From Pseudomonas lundensis (lineage in GTDB: Bacteria > Pseudomonadota > Gammaproteobacteria > Pseudomonadales > Pseudomonadaceae), in the NCBI RefSeq assembly GCF_002269125.1, contig NZ_NQKI01000002.1:222955-286954 (forward strand): a DNA stretch of 64,000 bases. The letters are read 5' to 3'. Each line of letters starts with the position of its first letter. Position 1 is the first letter of the stretch. Made by a program: the position numbers and the translations under genes. Under the pieces are notes generated by a model, which searched no databases, was not told where the DNA came from, and saw nothing but the letters and a program-made list of their open reading frames with translations. This document shows, piece after piece, positions 33,319 to 42,604 of this stretch.

Positions 33319-35288
33319 GCGCGGCCGCCTTGATTGCAGGACAGGTTGGCGCCCACTTCAGCATTACCCAGACTGACCCCTAGTGCGCCCAAGAGCGTGT
33401 TGAGGATCGGGTCCAGCAGGTTTGATAGCACGCCGCTCAACGCGGTGGACAGGATCCCCGTCACTTGGTTGACCAGCCCGGCCACTCCCGTAAGTGCATC
33501 GTTGGCCACGCTGCCTGTTTGTGGCGTGTACGTCACCAACAGGTTGTCAGACAGCGAGTCCCCCAGACTTTTGATAATGCTTGCATTGCTGTTTAGCGGG
33601 GTTTTGTAAGCAGGCGGATTGTTAACCTCGGGGAGCAGGGGGACGCTCCATGTTTGCGGCTGGGAGTTGGCCGCTATTTGAGTTTGAACCTTCAACCCTA
33701 GCCCGCCCCCTTTGCCGACCTGCAACGGGCCGCATAGCAAAATGACTGAGCACGTGGTGACATCAATACTGATCAGTTTTACCGGATCTACCGCCAGGTA
33801 ATTCAGCTTGTTGATTTCAACCGACGCGGGAAATGCGCCGTTGGCTGGCGGGCTGCCAATGCTCAGCTTCGCGGCCGCTGTCGACGTTTGTGCTGTCAGG
33901 CTTTTGGTGGCCGGACTGGAGCAGTTGTAGGCGGTGACATAGCTGTTGGCACTCGCCGCTTCCAGATAAATATCCAACGATGACGCAATGCTCAGGGATG
34001 TCCGCTCACAGGCTACAACACACTGCAAAACCCCGATTAAATTCAGATTCAGCAACTTGTTCACGATACTGGTCAGAGGCGAAAGCAGTTGGGTGATCGC
34101 AGACGTTATCTGCGACACCAGTTTGAGAACGGCGAGATCAATATGGATGTGAGTTTGAACTTGCGCTGTTTTAACGTAGATGCGATTGGTGCCGAAAATG
34201 GGATCTTTAATGGCCAACGCCGGGTTGCCAACTACAGACATTTGCGGTGGTTCAATCACTTTGACCGACACCGTGACGGTGCCTACCAATGGAATATTCG
34301 ACGTGATATCGGCGGCCGCAGCGCTTTTGCCATTTGAAAGTTGCACGATCCCTTGCAACAGGTCAAAGACCTTCAAGTTGGTGTTCAACCCAGCGTTCGA
34401 GGTGCCATTCTGGATTTTCAGCAAGTCGCCCAGTTTCAGTATTTGCGTGTTAGCGGCAATCAGCTTGATGGCGGTCAACGCTTGCACGGCGACCGTAGCG
34501 CCCGCTCCTCCTTTTTGCAGCACATTAATGGCGGCGTTAATCAGTTGAGTCGCAGAGACATTGGTGTTGAGCAACTGAGTGTAATCACCGGCATTGAGGT
34601 TCAAGTCGATGGCCAGTTGATCAAGATAGCTCAGCAAGTTGATATAGGTGTTTGCCAAGCCCTGCCATGACGCAAGGCTCAAGTTCAATTTGCCGCCCAG
34701 CAGGCCGCCCACAAGGCTGTTCAGAAGAGGGGAGTTACTTGAGTTTATGTCTGCCAATGAAGTTCTGATCGTCAGTGCGGCCAACGGTGCGCCCCCCGTG
34801 GCCCCCACCGCGCTCGCCGTCAATCGGGTATTGAAGCCAAATTTCCCGTTGGAAAACAGGTTCCACAAGCCGCCCGCCACACTGGTCGGCACTACCGTGG
34901 TGGTAATGACGCGAATGGCGTCAGACTTGCTTGCATCGGCGCTGAATGTGCGCAGCATGTCGCTACCGGTCACCAGTGTGCCGCAAGTGGCGCTTAAGGT
35001 TTGTGTACTGCCTGGAGGGAAGTTGTTGCGCGTCGCGCTGGCGATAGCGTACGTGGTGGCCGTGTTGGTGCCGGTCGCCAGGCAATTGCCGCCCCGACTG
35101 ACGGCCTCCAATACCGCGACATCCGCGACCCGTTGCAACTTGCGTTGCTCCAGGTACAAGCGGCCGCTGTCGACTACCAGCAACATAAACAACAGCACCA
35201 GGCCGAAGGTCAGGGCCGCCATCAAACCAATTGCTCCCCGCTGCGAACGAGGGCTGCTAAAACGGATGCCACGCAATTGGGGAGACAT
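33303..35288 (-). CDS. tadG: TadG-like pilus assembly protein
   Basis: A 661-residue protein with an N-terminal TadE/TadG membrane segment (RGAIGLMAALTFGLVLLFML, then VVDSGRLYLEQRKLQRVADV), which fits the start of pseudopilin-like TadG proteins, and a long secreted domain of low charge rich in Ser/Thr/Asn/Leu. Like PA4297 it has no obvious catalytic motif. AAAGGAG six bases before ATG 35288 fixes the start. It is convergent with the pprA kinase gene. Confidence 0.85.
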   Translation of the reverse strand: MSPQLRGIRFSSPRSQRGAIGLMAALTFGLVLLFMLLVVDSGRLYLEQRKLQRVADVAVLEAVSRGGNCLATGTNTATTYAIASATRNNFPPGSTQTLSATCGTLVTGSDMLRTFSADASKSDAIRVITTTVVPTSVAGGLWNLFSNGKFGFNTRLTASAVGATGGAPLAALTIRTSLADINSSNSPLLNSLVGGLLGGKLNLSLASWQGLANTYINLLSYLDQLAIDLNLNAGDYTQLLNTNVSATQLINAAINVLQKGGAGATVAVQALTAIKLIAANTQILKLGDLLKIQNGTSNAGLNTNLKVFDLLQGIVQLSNGKSAAAADITSNIPLVGTVTVSVKVIEPPQMSVVGNPALAIKDPIFGTNRIYVKTAQVQTHIHIDLAVLKLVSQITSAITQLLSPLTSIVNKLLNLNLIGVLQCVVACERTSLSIASSLDIYLEAASANSYVTAYNCSSPATKSLTAQTSTAAAKLSIGSPPANGAFPASVEINKLNYLAVDPVKLISIDVTTCSVILLCGPLQVGKGGGLGLKVQTQIAANSQPQTWSVPLLPEVNNPPAYKTPLNSNASIIKSLGDSLSDNLLVTYTPQTGSVANDALTGVAGLVNQVTGILSTALSGVLSNLLDPILNTLLGALGVSLGNAEVGANLSCNQGGRAQLVL

Positions 35289-35434
35289 CGAGCACTCCTT
35301 TGCCGGCTTGCTGCCGAGCGCAACTCTCCAAGGGTGCAAGGGAGTGTAGTCAAGGTGCGCAGCACGCGCTGGCAAGTTGCCAGTCGGGGGACTGAACGGC
35401 AGCGACTACAGGGTATGCAGTTGCTGCCGGGCGG

Positions 35435-36040
35435 TCATTTGGCCTGCGGTTTGGGCGGGTAGTCGCTGAGGATCTTGCTCACGGCTTCGTGAATCGCCGC
35501 GCTGCGTTGCGCAGGCGTCGGGCTTGTGTCGACCACTTTTTCAGCACTGCCACGCCACACCAGCTGGTCGGTTTTGGCGTCGATCAGGTCAATTTGAAGG
35601 GTGCCTACCTGGTAGTTGATGTTGCGCACTTCATCGTAGACCGGCGCGCCCCAGTAACCTTCCCACGGGCCGCCCCAATAACCGCCCCACGGTCCACCCC
35701 AAGGGCCGCCGTAGCCATAGCCGTAATTAGTCACCACTTGCTCCTGACGCTCAGCAACGATCAAGTAGGTCTGCACCCACAGGTCGGCCTTGGTTGCAGG
35801 GGTCACTTGGCGCAAGCCGCGCTGGTCCAACTGATAGGCCACGGCCTGGGTGATGCGTTGTTGGGTCAGGTCGCTTTTCAGCATCGGGTTATTGGGGACA
35901 AATTGCAGTGCGGGTTCCTTCCAGGCCCACGTGTGGAAGCTGGCGAAATCAACGGAAGGGTTGTAGTCGTGCGTGACCTGCATCGATTCGCAGGCGCTGA
36001 GCAGCAGTGCCAGCCCCACGAGCGCTATTCGACGTAGCAT
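35435..36040 (-). CDS. DUF4136 lipoprotein
   Basis: A 201-residue lipoprotein: signal MLRRIALVGLALLLSAC (Cys17), then the DUF4136 pattern (YNPSVDFASFHTWAWKEP, then RITQAVAYQLDQRGL and ADLWVQTYL). It contains an unusual stretch made almost only of Tyr, Gly, Trp and Pro (YGYGYGGPWGGPWGGYWGGP). The second half (LQIDLIDAKTDQLVWRGSAE) ends the domain. GGAG seven bases before ATG 36040. It follows a homologous gene in the same direction. Function unknown. Confidence 0.82.
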   Translation of the reverse strand: MLRRIALVGLALLLSACESMQVTHDYNPSVDFASFHTWAWKEPALQFVPNNPMLKSDLTQQRITQAVAYQLDQRGLRQVTPATKADLWVQTYLIVAERQEQVVTNYGYGYGGPWGGPWGGYWGGPWEGYWGAPVYDEVRNINYQVGTLQIDLIDAKTDQLVWRGSAEKVVDTSPTPAQRSAAIHEAVSKILSDYPPKPQAK

Positions 36041-36067
36041 GATGATTCTCCACTTCAACGATGAGTC

Positions 36068-36694
36068 TTAATGAGGAGGATAGGCCTGTACTGCTGTGTT
36101 CAGCGATTCGCGTAAAGCGTTGCCGCGCTCGCTCAGGCTGCCCTTGCTGCTGGTTTCGGCGCTGGAACTCCAGACAGGCTCACCGGTTTTGCCGTCGTAC
36201 AGATTAAGCCGCACCACCATGACTTCCACTTCGTACGTTCGAATGATGGGTACGGTGTTGTACATACCGAACTGATTGCCATAACGACTGTAGCGATCTC
36301 CATAGAACCCGCCGTAACCCGCCCCATAACCATAGTCGTCCTGAACCTGGCGCAAGCGTTTTTCTGTATGTAAATCTGCACTGACCCGTAAATCCGGTGC
36401 GCGGCCAGGCTGGACCGGGCGCAAGCCTCGCTGGTCCAGGGCTGTGCTCACGGCTTCGGCAATCTGTGCCGAGTCGGCCCAGGCCGAACCTGCAGGCAGG
36501 CGGTCGTTGAGCCAGGCCCAGCTCTGGTAGCGAGCATAGTCGCGCGGGGGCGCCGGGTAGGCGCTCAAATCAATGGCGTTGGCAGCCTGCGGCGGGGCGG
36601 CAGGCATAGGCAGCGACGTGGCGGTATACGGGTTGGGGCTTTGGCAGGCGCCCAGCCCCAGGCTCAGAATCACAAGCGCAATGCGGCGATACAT
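36068..36694 (-). CDS. DUF4136 lipoprotein, tandem paralogue
   Basis: A 208-residue lipoprotein: signal [17 protein letters not shown] (Cys17), then the same domain plan as its neighbour ([14 protein letters not shown], then [18 protein letters not shown] and [27 protein letters not shown]). The central low-complexity insert is Tyr/Gly-rich. The pair probably arose by duplication and is likely one transcript (28 bases apart). Function unknown. Confidence 0.82.
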   Translation of the reverse strand: MYRRIALVILSLGLGACQSPNPYTATSLPMPAAPPQAANAIDLSAYPAPPRDYARYQSWAWLNDRLPAGSAWADSAQIAEAVSTALDQRGLRPVQPGRAPDLRVSADLHTEKRLRQVQDDYGYGAGYGGFYGDRYSRYGNQFGMYNTVPIIRTYEVEVMVVRLNLYDGKTGEPVWSSSAETSSKGSLSERGNALRESLNTAVQAYPPH

Positions 36695-36718
36695 GAAACT
36701 CCCCCAAGAGGTGAACAG

Positions 36719-37468
36719 TTAACGCGGGCGGCATACCCAATGCAGGTAACGACCCAACCCTGCAAACGCAGGGTGGCGACGATGGGCCAGCTCCATCTCA
36801 ACCAGTGCGTCGAGTTCTGCGCGGGCCTGGAACTCGACCGGCATGTAATCGTGGAATACACGCACGCCACTTTGGCTTTCAACCTGCCAAAGACCTTGCA
36901 TGGCCTGCCCCAGCTCCCGTGGATCAAGGGGCTGCTGCGGGGTGAGGCTCTGCTTTTCGCCAGCCATGTCGTTCTTGCGCATTTTGCGGAAGTGACCTTT
37001 GAGCAGGTTGCGGTAGATCAGCGCATCCCGGTTGTAGAACGCCAGCGACAGCCAGCCGCCCTGGGCTGTCAGTTGATGCAGCACCGGCAGGATCGCATGG
37101 GGCTCGGCCAGCCACTCCAGCACCGCATGACACAGCACCAGGTCGTACGGTTCGGTCAGTTGGCCCAAGAGCTCTTGCCAGGACGCCTGAATAAAGGTGC
37201 CGCTCTGGCCTGCTTCGGCAAAGCGTAGACGCGCGCCTTCAAGCATTGGGGCAGCGGGCTCCGCCAGCGTGACATCATGGCCTTGTTCGGCCAGCCACAG
37301 CGACATGTGCCCCAGCCCCGCGCCGATGTCCAGCACGCGCAAGCGGCGTTTGGGCAGTGACTCTTTCAGGTCGGCTTGCAACACGGCGAGGCGGATCGCC
37401 CCTTTGGCGCCGCCGTAGATTTTTTCCGCGAAGCGGGTGGCCAGCAGATCGAAGTGACGGTCGCTCAT
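36719..37468 (-). CDS. cmoM: tRNA 5-carboxymethoxyuridine methyltransferase (CmoM/SmtA-like)
   Basis: A 249-residue SAM-dependent methyltransferase. Motif I reads VLDIGAGLGHMSLWLAEQGH, followed by the acidic TLAEPA and a motif-IV-like YDLVLCHAVLEWL. The family (formerly SmtA) methylates cmo5U34 in tRNA to mcmo5U, which helps decode wobble codons. ATG 37468 overlaps the stop of the MazG-like gene by ATGA. The frame is open to 37543. Confidence 0.85.
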   Translation of the reverse strand: MSDRHFDLLATRFAEKIYGGAKGAIRLAVLQADLKESLPKRRLRVLDIGAGLGHMSLWLAEQGHDVTLAEPAAPMLEGARLRFAEAGQSGTFIQASWQELLGQLTEPYDLVLCHAVLEWLAEPHAILPVLHQLTAQGGWLSLAFYNRDALIYRNLLKGHFRKMRKNDMAGEKQSLTPQQPLDPRELGQAMQGLWQVESQSGVRVFHDYMPVEFQARAELDALVEMELAHRRHPAFAGLGRYLHWVCRPR

Positions 37469-37770
37469 TGGCCGAAACGCCTTTCGCTGTCCGCCAATTT
37501 GCTGCGTACCACGTCGTTCATGTCCAGGCCGAGTTCGCTGCACAGCAACAAGAGGTAGAGCACGATATCGCCGACTTCCTGACCGGCATGGGCCAATTTG
37601 TCAGCGGGAAGCTGGCGGGACTGGTCTTCGGTCAGCCATTGAAAAATTTCCACCAGCTCGGCCATTTCAACACTGGCGGCCATGGCCAGGTTTTTCGGGC
37701 TGTGGAAAGGTTTCCAGTCGTTCTTGTCGCGGATGCGGTGCAGGCGTTGGGTCAGTTCGTCGAGGTTCAT
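37465..37770 (-). CDS. MazG-like nucleotide pyrophosphohydrolase
   Basis: A 101-residue all-alpha NTP pyrophosphohydrolase of the MazG/RS21-C6 type. EMAELVEIFQWLTED and EVGDIVLYLLLLCSELGLD carry the EExxE and ExxD Mg2+ ligands. It may cleave dCTP or damaged nucleotides. ATG 37770 (MNLDELTQRL) is the likely start; translation from upstream in frame gives non-coding-looking sequence that would overlap the MaoC gene. Confidence 0.85.
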   Translation of the reverse strand: MNLDELTQRLHRIRDKNDWKPFHSPKNLAMAASVEMAELVEIFQWLTEDQSRQLPADKLAHAGQEVGDIVLYLLLLCSELGLDMNDVVRSKLADSERRFGQ

Positions 37771-37871
37771 TGCAGGTGTGCTCTCCAGAAGGCGCAAAGC
37801 TTGCGACCGAATGGACGTGGGCGCAAGTAGTCGCTGGCGCATCCGACAACCGCGACGCGTGGGAGGGCTAT

Positions 37872-38726
37872 TTAACTCAACGGCCGCCAACGCCCGACCA
37901 TGTGCACCAGGTCGGGATGACCATTGACCTGGAAGTCGCCACTGGAACCGCCAGCACTGCTTTGCAAAATCACTTCTGCAGGCAGGCGCACCGGTTTTTT
38001 GAAGTCCACCGAGATTTCGACGTTGGCCGCTGGCAAGTGCGAACTCAACGCGGCCAGCGTCCGGGCTTCAAGCCACAGTCCGTGGGCAATGGCCGTCGGC
38101 AGGCCGAACAGTTTGGCGCTGGCGGTGCTCAGGTGGATCGGGTTGTAATCCCCGGACACCTTGGCATAACGGCGACCGATGTCTTTGGCGGCATACCAGC
38201 GCGTCAACTCGGTCATGCCACCTGCAACAGGGGTGGCAGGCTGGTGCGCCTCGCCCGGTAAATCGACACCTTTACACAGCAAGGTACTTTGCGCCTCCCA
38301 CAGTGGGCCGATCAAATCGTCCACCCGTGTGATCACGTCAAACGTCGCGCCCTTGGGGTGTTTTTGCAGGTTGTGCGCGTACACGCCAATGCGCAGTTGA
38401 GAGACGCTGCCCATGGGCCGCAACACGCGAATCTGGTTGCTCAGGTGGATCAACCCCAGCAGCGGAAACGGAAACGCCTGGTCGGTCAGTAACTGCATTT
38501 GCAACCCGAACGCCAGGATGTGCGGATACGTCGGTGGCAACAGTGAACTGGCGGGCAGGTCGCACACCTCGCGAAAGGCCTCCAGCGGTTTGGCGTCCAC
38601 CGCCACCCAGCAACGCAGCCCTTTATCGGGCAAGGTGTCGCCGGTGATTTTACGCTTGCTCGCCGCGTGGGCGTACAGCGCCGTCAGGTGCGGCGGGGTG
38701 TCGAGGTCAAGCCAATTCACAGTCAT
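37872..38726 (-). CDS. MaoC-like acyl dehydratase
   Basis: A 284-residue protein with a double-hotdog MaoC fold. The C-terminal half has the hydratase motif (YAKVSGDYNPIHLS, then IAHGLWLEARTL) with the catalytic Asp and His. It probably hydrates or dehydrates 2-enoyl-CoA or enoyl-ACP substrates. It follows the FabG-like gene after three bases and is likely one transcript with it, so the two may carry out consecutive steps. Confidence 0.85.
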   Translation of the reverse strand: MTVNWLDLDTPPHLTALYAHAASKRKITGDTLPDKGLRCWVAVDAKPLEAFREVCDLPASSLLPPTYPHILAFGLQMQLLTDQAFPFPLLGLIHLSNQIRVLRPMGSVSQLRIGVYAHNLQKHPKGATFDVITRVDDLIGPLWEAQSTLLCKGVDLPGEAHQPATPVAGGMTELTRWYAAKDIGRRYAKVSGDYNPIHLSTASAKLFGLPTAIAHGLWLEARTLAALSSHLPAANVEISVDFKKPVRLPAEVILQSSAGGSSGDFQVNGHPDLVHMVGRWRPLS

Positions 38727-38729
38727 GGC

Positions 38730-40082
38730 TCAGGCCCCCAATACACTTTGGCCGCACACCCGCAGCGCCTGGCCACTGACGGCGCCCGACCCCGGTTGAG
38801 CCAACCATGCCACCGCTTCAGCGACGTCCTGGGGCAAGCCGCCCTGGCCCAGTGAACTCATGCGTCGACCGGCTTCACGCAGGGCAAACGGGATGTGCGC
38901 AGTCATCTGCGTTTCAATGAAGCCCGGCGCCACGGCGTTGATACTGATGCCACGTTCACTCAGCAACGGCGCCCATGCGTGGGCCAGACCGATCAACCCG
39001 GCCTTGCTCGCGGCATAGTTGGTTTGCCCGCGATTACCGGCAATGCCGCTGATAGACGCGAGCAAGATGACCCGCCCGTTGTCATGCAGGGTGCCGCTGT
39101 CGAGCAGGGCTTTGGTCAGCACTTGGGGCGCATTCAGGTTCACGGCCAGCACGGCGTCCCAGTATTCGGGGGTCATGTTGGCCAGGGTTTTGTCCCGGGT
39201 GATGCCTGCGTTGTGCACCACGATGTCGATGCCCTCCGGCAGCTGTTCAATCAATTGCGCGGCGGCGTTTTCGGCGCAAATGTCCAGCGTGATGCTGCGC
39301 CCACCCAGGCGGGCAGCGAGGGCTTCCAGGTCGTTTTTGGCCGCAGGGACGTCCAGCAGGATGATGTCGGCGCCGTCTCGGGCCAGGGTTTCGGCAATGG
39401 CCGCGCCGATGCCGCGGGCAGCACCAGTGACCAGGGCCTTGCGCCCGGCCAGTGGTCGGGTCCAATCACTGACTTGGGGCGCGCAGGCCGACAGGCGCAG
39501 CACTTGGCCGCTGATGAATGCACTTTTGGGCGACAGGAAAAACCTCAGTGCGCCTTCCAGTTGCTCTTCGGCACCCTCGTCGACGTACAGCAGTTGCAAC
39601 GTGCTGCCGTTGCGCAATTCTTTGGCCAGTGAGCGGCTGAACCCTTCAAGGGCGCGCTGGGCGCTGGCGGCAAATGGATCGCGTTGGGTGTCGGGTGCAC
39701 GGCCGAGGATGACCAAGTGCGCGCTGTGTTGCAGGCTGCGCAGTAAGGGCTGAAAAAATTCGCGCAGTTGCTTGAGTTGATCGGTGTGCAGCAAATGGCT
39801 GGCATCAAAGACTACCGCTTTGAGCGTTGGCCCCTGACCGGGAATCCACGGGCTGGTGACTGAGGGTTCTGGGCCGTAGCTGAACACGGCGTCCGTGAGT
39901 TTGCTGGCAAAGGCCGTGATGTGTTCACTCAGCGGGCCACCGCCGATCAACAACGGGCCTTCTACCGGACGCAGACGCCCGGCCTGCCAGCGTTCCAGTC
40001 GCACCGGTGACGGAAGCCCTATCGCACCGACCAGACGCTGGCCGAGGGATGAGTTGGCGAAGTCGATATAACGGTCTGACAT
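38730..40082 (-). CDS. FabG-like 3-oxoacyl reductase, two-domain form
   Basis: A 450-residue short-chain dehydrogenase with an extra N-terminal Rossmann-like half of about 200 residues and a C-terminal catalytic domain: GAARGIGAAIAETLARDG (NAD(P)H site), HNAGIT, and the catalytic Tyr-Lys in NYAASKAGLIG. This is the high-molecular-weight FabG (FabG4-like) layout, PA4786-like. GGAGAG precedes ATG 40082. It is divergent from a thiolase gene. Confidence 0.87.
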   Translation of the reverse strand: MSDRYIDFANSSLGQRLVGAIGLPSPVRLERWQAGRLRPVEGPLLIGGGPLSEHITAFASKLTDAVFSYGPEPSVTSPWIPGQGPTLKAVVFDASHLLHTDQLKQLREFFQPLLRSLQHSAHLVILGRAPDTQRDPFAASAQRALEGFSRSLAKELRNGSTLQLLYVDEGAEEQLEGALRFFLSPKSAFISGQVLRLSACAPQVSDWTRPLAGRKALVTGAARGIGAAIAETLARDGADIILLDVPAAKNDLEALAARLGGRSITLDICAENAAAQLIEQLPEGIDIVVHNAGITRDKTLANMTPEYWDAVLAVNLNAPQVLTKALLDSGTLHDNGRVILLASISGIAGNRGQTNYAASKAGLIGLAHAWAPLLSERGISINAVAPGFIETQMTAHIPFALREAGRRMSSLGQGGLPQDVAEAVAWLAQPGSGAVSGQALRVCGQSVLGA

Positions 40083-40204
40083 GGAACACTCTCCGACACA
40101 TGGGGTTCAAAGGGTTGACCACAAAAATACAAGGGTCGTTCGTTAAAGGGTGATAGCACCTACGCTGTAACGACCAATGGTGACTCAATTAAAGGGGAAA
40201 TCTT

Positions 40205-41479
40205 ATGACTCAGCGGCGTGTGGCGATTATTGGCGGCAACCGAATTCCGTTTGCCCGGGCTAACGGTGCGTACGCGACGGCCAGTAATCAGGCGATGCTG
40301 ACGGCCGCGCTGGAAGGGCTGATCGAACGCTTTAACCTGCACGGTGAGCGTCTTGGCGAAGTCGTGGCCGGTGCGGTGCTCAAGGACTCGCGGGATTTCA
40401 GCCTCACCCGCGAGTGCGTGCTGGGCTCGCGTCTGTCGCCACAGACCCCGGCCTACGACCTGCAACAAGCCTGTGGCACTGGACTGGAAGCCGCCTTGCT
40501 GGTGGCCAATAAAATCGCGCTGGGGCAAATCGAATGCGGGATCGCGGGCGGTGTCGACACCACATCTGATGTGCCGATTGGCCTGAACGATGGGCTGCGT
40601 CGGTGGTTGTTGCAGCTCAATCGCACCAAGGCGTCGCTGGACAAACTCAAGGCGGTGTTGCACTTGCGCCCGCAGTTTTTAAAACCCGCGTTCCCGCGCA
40701 ACGGCGAGCCGCGTACCGGGCTGTCGATGGGCCAGCACTGTGAACTGATGGCGCAAACCTGGCATATCCCGCGCGCCGAACAGGACGCCTTGGCCCTGCA
40801 CAGCCATCAGGCGCTTGCCACGGCGTATCACGAAGGTTGGGAAGACGATCTGGTGACGCCCTTTTTAGGCCTGACCCGGGACAACAATCTGCGCACGGAT
40901 TTGACCCTGGAGAAACTGGCCGCGCTCAAGCCGGTCTTTGAACGCAGCGCCAAAGGCACGCTGACGGCCGGTAACTCGACGCCGCTGACCGATGGCGCCT
41001 CGGTGGTGTTGTTAGGCAGTGAGGACTGGGCCAAGGCGCGCGGCTTGCCGATTTTGGCGTATCTGCGCGATGGCGAAACCGCAGCGGTGGATTTCGTCCA
41101 TGGTGCCGAAGGGTTGCTGATGGCTCCGGTGTATGCCGTCCCACGCTTGCTGGCGCGTAATGGCCTGAGCTTGCAGGACTTTGACTACTACGAAATACAC
41201 GAAGCCTTTGCCGCGCAGGTGCTGTGTACGTTGAAGGCGTGGGAAGACCCCGAGTACTGCAGAACCCGTCTGGGGCTGGACGCCCCATTGGGGGCGATTG
41301 ACCGCAGCAAGCTTAACGTCAAGGGCAGTTCGTTGGCCGCGGGGCATCCGTTTGCGGCCACCGGCGGCCGCATCGTGGCCAACCTTGCCAAATTGCTGGA
41401 CGCCGCAGGCCAAGGGCGCGGGCTTATCTCCATTTGCGCGGCGGGCGGGCAGGGCGTCACTGCGATTATTGAGCGCTGA
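40205..41479 (+). CDS. Acetyl-CoA C-acetyltransferase / thiolase (FadI-like)
   Basis: A 424-residue thiolase. The nucleophile is Cys90 in QQACGTGLEAAL; the C-terminal motifs YEIHEAFAAQVL, SSLAAGHPFAATGGR and CAAGGQG (second Cys) are present. It would cleave or form 3-ketoacyl-CoA. With the MaoC and FabG genes it makes a three-step acyl-CoA set like PA4785-PA4786. GGGGAAA precedes ATG 40205. The 122-base gap to the FabG gene holds an inverted repeat GGTCGTT (40134-40140) / AACGACC (40169-40175), possibly an operator. Confidence 0.9.
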   Translation: MTQRRVAIIGGNRIPFARANGAYATASNQAMLTAALEGLIERFNLHGERLGEVVAGAVLKDSRDFSLTRECVLGSRLSPQTPAYDLQQACGTGLEAALLVANKIALGQIECGIAGGVDTTSDVPIGLNDGLRRWLLQLNRTKASLDKLKAVLHLRPQFLKPAFPRNGEPRTGLSMGQHCELMAQTWHIPRAEQDALALHSHQALATAYHEGWEDDLVTPFLGLTRDNNLRTDLTLEKLAALKPVFERSAKGTLTAGNSTPLTDGASVVLLGSEDWAKARGLPILAYLRDGETAAVDFVHGAEGLLMAPVYAVPRLLARNGLSLQDFDYYEIHEAFAAQVLCTLKAWEDPEYCRTRLGLDAPLGAIDRSKLNVKGSSLAAGHPFAATGGRIVANLAKLLDAAGQGRGLISICAAGGQGVTAIIER

Positions 41480-41490
41480 CCCGTTGCTGA

Positions 41491-42522
41491 TTACATCGGC
41501 GCTGGCGCGGCATTGGGGGTAAGGCTTTCGGCCTCTTGCCGCTGGCGGCTGGCATAGTTTTCTGCCATCACCGAGCACACGATCAGTTGCAGCGGGTGAT
41601 AGATCATGATGGGCAGCAGGATCAAGCCCAGCCCGGGGTTGGCGCCGAAGATCAGCGCGGCCATGGGCGCCCCGGCCGCCAGGGATTTTTTGCTGGCACA
41701 AAACACGGCGGCAATTTCATCCGGCGTGCTGAATTTCAGCGCGCGAGCGGTGCGAGTGGTCATCCACAGAATGACCGCAAGCAGCAGGGCGCTGCCGACA
41801 AAGGCGCTGAAAATCACCGAAGCCCCTTGTTGTTGCCACATCCCCGAGACCATCGAGTTGCAGAATGCGGCGTACACCAGCAGCAGAATCACCAACTTGT
41901 CGACGATGCCGGTGTAACGCTTGTGGCGGGCAAAAAAGCGACCGAACAGCGGGCGTACCAGCTGCCCCAGCACCAGCGGCAGTAACAACAGGGCGCACAG
42001 GTCGAGCAGGGTGGCGCCGAGGTCGATCCCGCCCGTGCCGCTGCCGACCACGAAACTCACCAGTAATGGCGTCAGGAAAATCCCCAGCACACTCGACAGG
42101 CTCGCATTGAGAATCGCCGCGGGTACGTTGCCGCCTGCGCTGCCCGTGAGCGCCACCGAGGAGGAGATGGTCGACGGCAGCGCGCACAGGTAAAAGAAGC
42201 CCAGCATCAACAACGGCGGTACATGACTGCCCAGCAGTAGGTCGGCCACCCACCAGATCAGGGGGAAGACGACAAACGTGAAGCCTTGCACCATTAGGTG
42301 CAGGCGCAGGTTTTTCAGGCCGTGGCGGATCTGCTCGCTGGACAGGTTGACCCCATGCAGGAAGAACACCAGGAACACGCCGATATTGATGACCCATTCT
42401 GCGTGCATCGCCCCGCCGGTGCTGCCGAATGCAGGGAACACGTACGCCAGAAACGTGGCTAGCAACATGCCGCACAGAAACCAGTCGGTGAATAGGCGTT
42501 TGAAGTGTTTGAGCACAGACAT
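41491..42522 (-). CDS. Bile acid:sodium symporter family transporter
   Basis: A 343-residue membrane protein with nine or ten helices (for example INIGVFLVFFLHGVNLSSEQ, then FFYLCALPSTISSSVAL and CASKKSLAAGAPMAALIF), of the BASS superfamily, YfeH/SLC10A7-like. The substrate is unknown. ATG 42522 begins MSVLKHFKRL. It is divergent from an AraC regulator gene across 82 bases. Confidence 0.85.
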   Translation of the reverse strand: MSVLKHFKRLFTDWFLCGMLLATFLAYVFPAFGSTGGAMHAEWVINIGVFLVFFLHGVNLSSEQIRHGLKNLRLHLMVQGFTFVVFPLIWWVADLLLGSHVPPLLMLGFFYLCALPSTISSSVALTGSAGGNVPAAILNASLSSVLGIFLTPLLVSFVVGSGTGGIDLGATLLDLCALLLLPLVLGQLVRPLFGRFFARHKRYTGIVDKLVILLLVYAAFCNSMVSGMWQQQGASVIFSAFVGSALLLAVILWMTTRTARALKFSTPDEIAAVFCASKKSLAAGAPMAALIFGANPGLGLILLPIMIYHPLQLIVCSVMAENYASRQRQEAESLTPNAAPAPM

Positions 42523-42604
42523 GGCAGGCACCGCAATATTGCAAGAATTGATGACGTAGCCTAACGTTGGCCCTTTCTGACGTATCGCGACATAAGGCCA
42601 ATCC

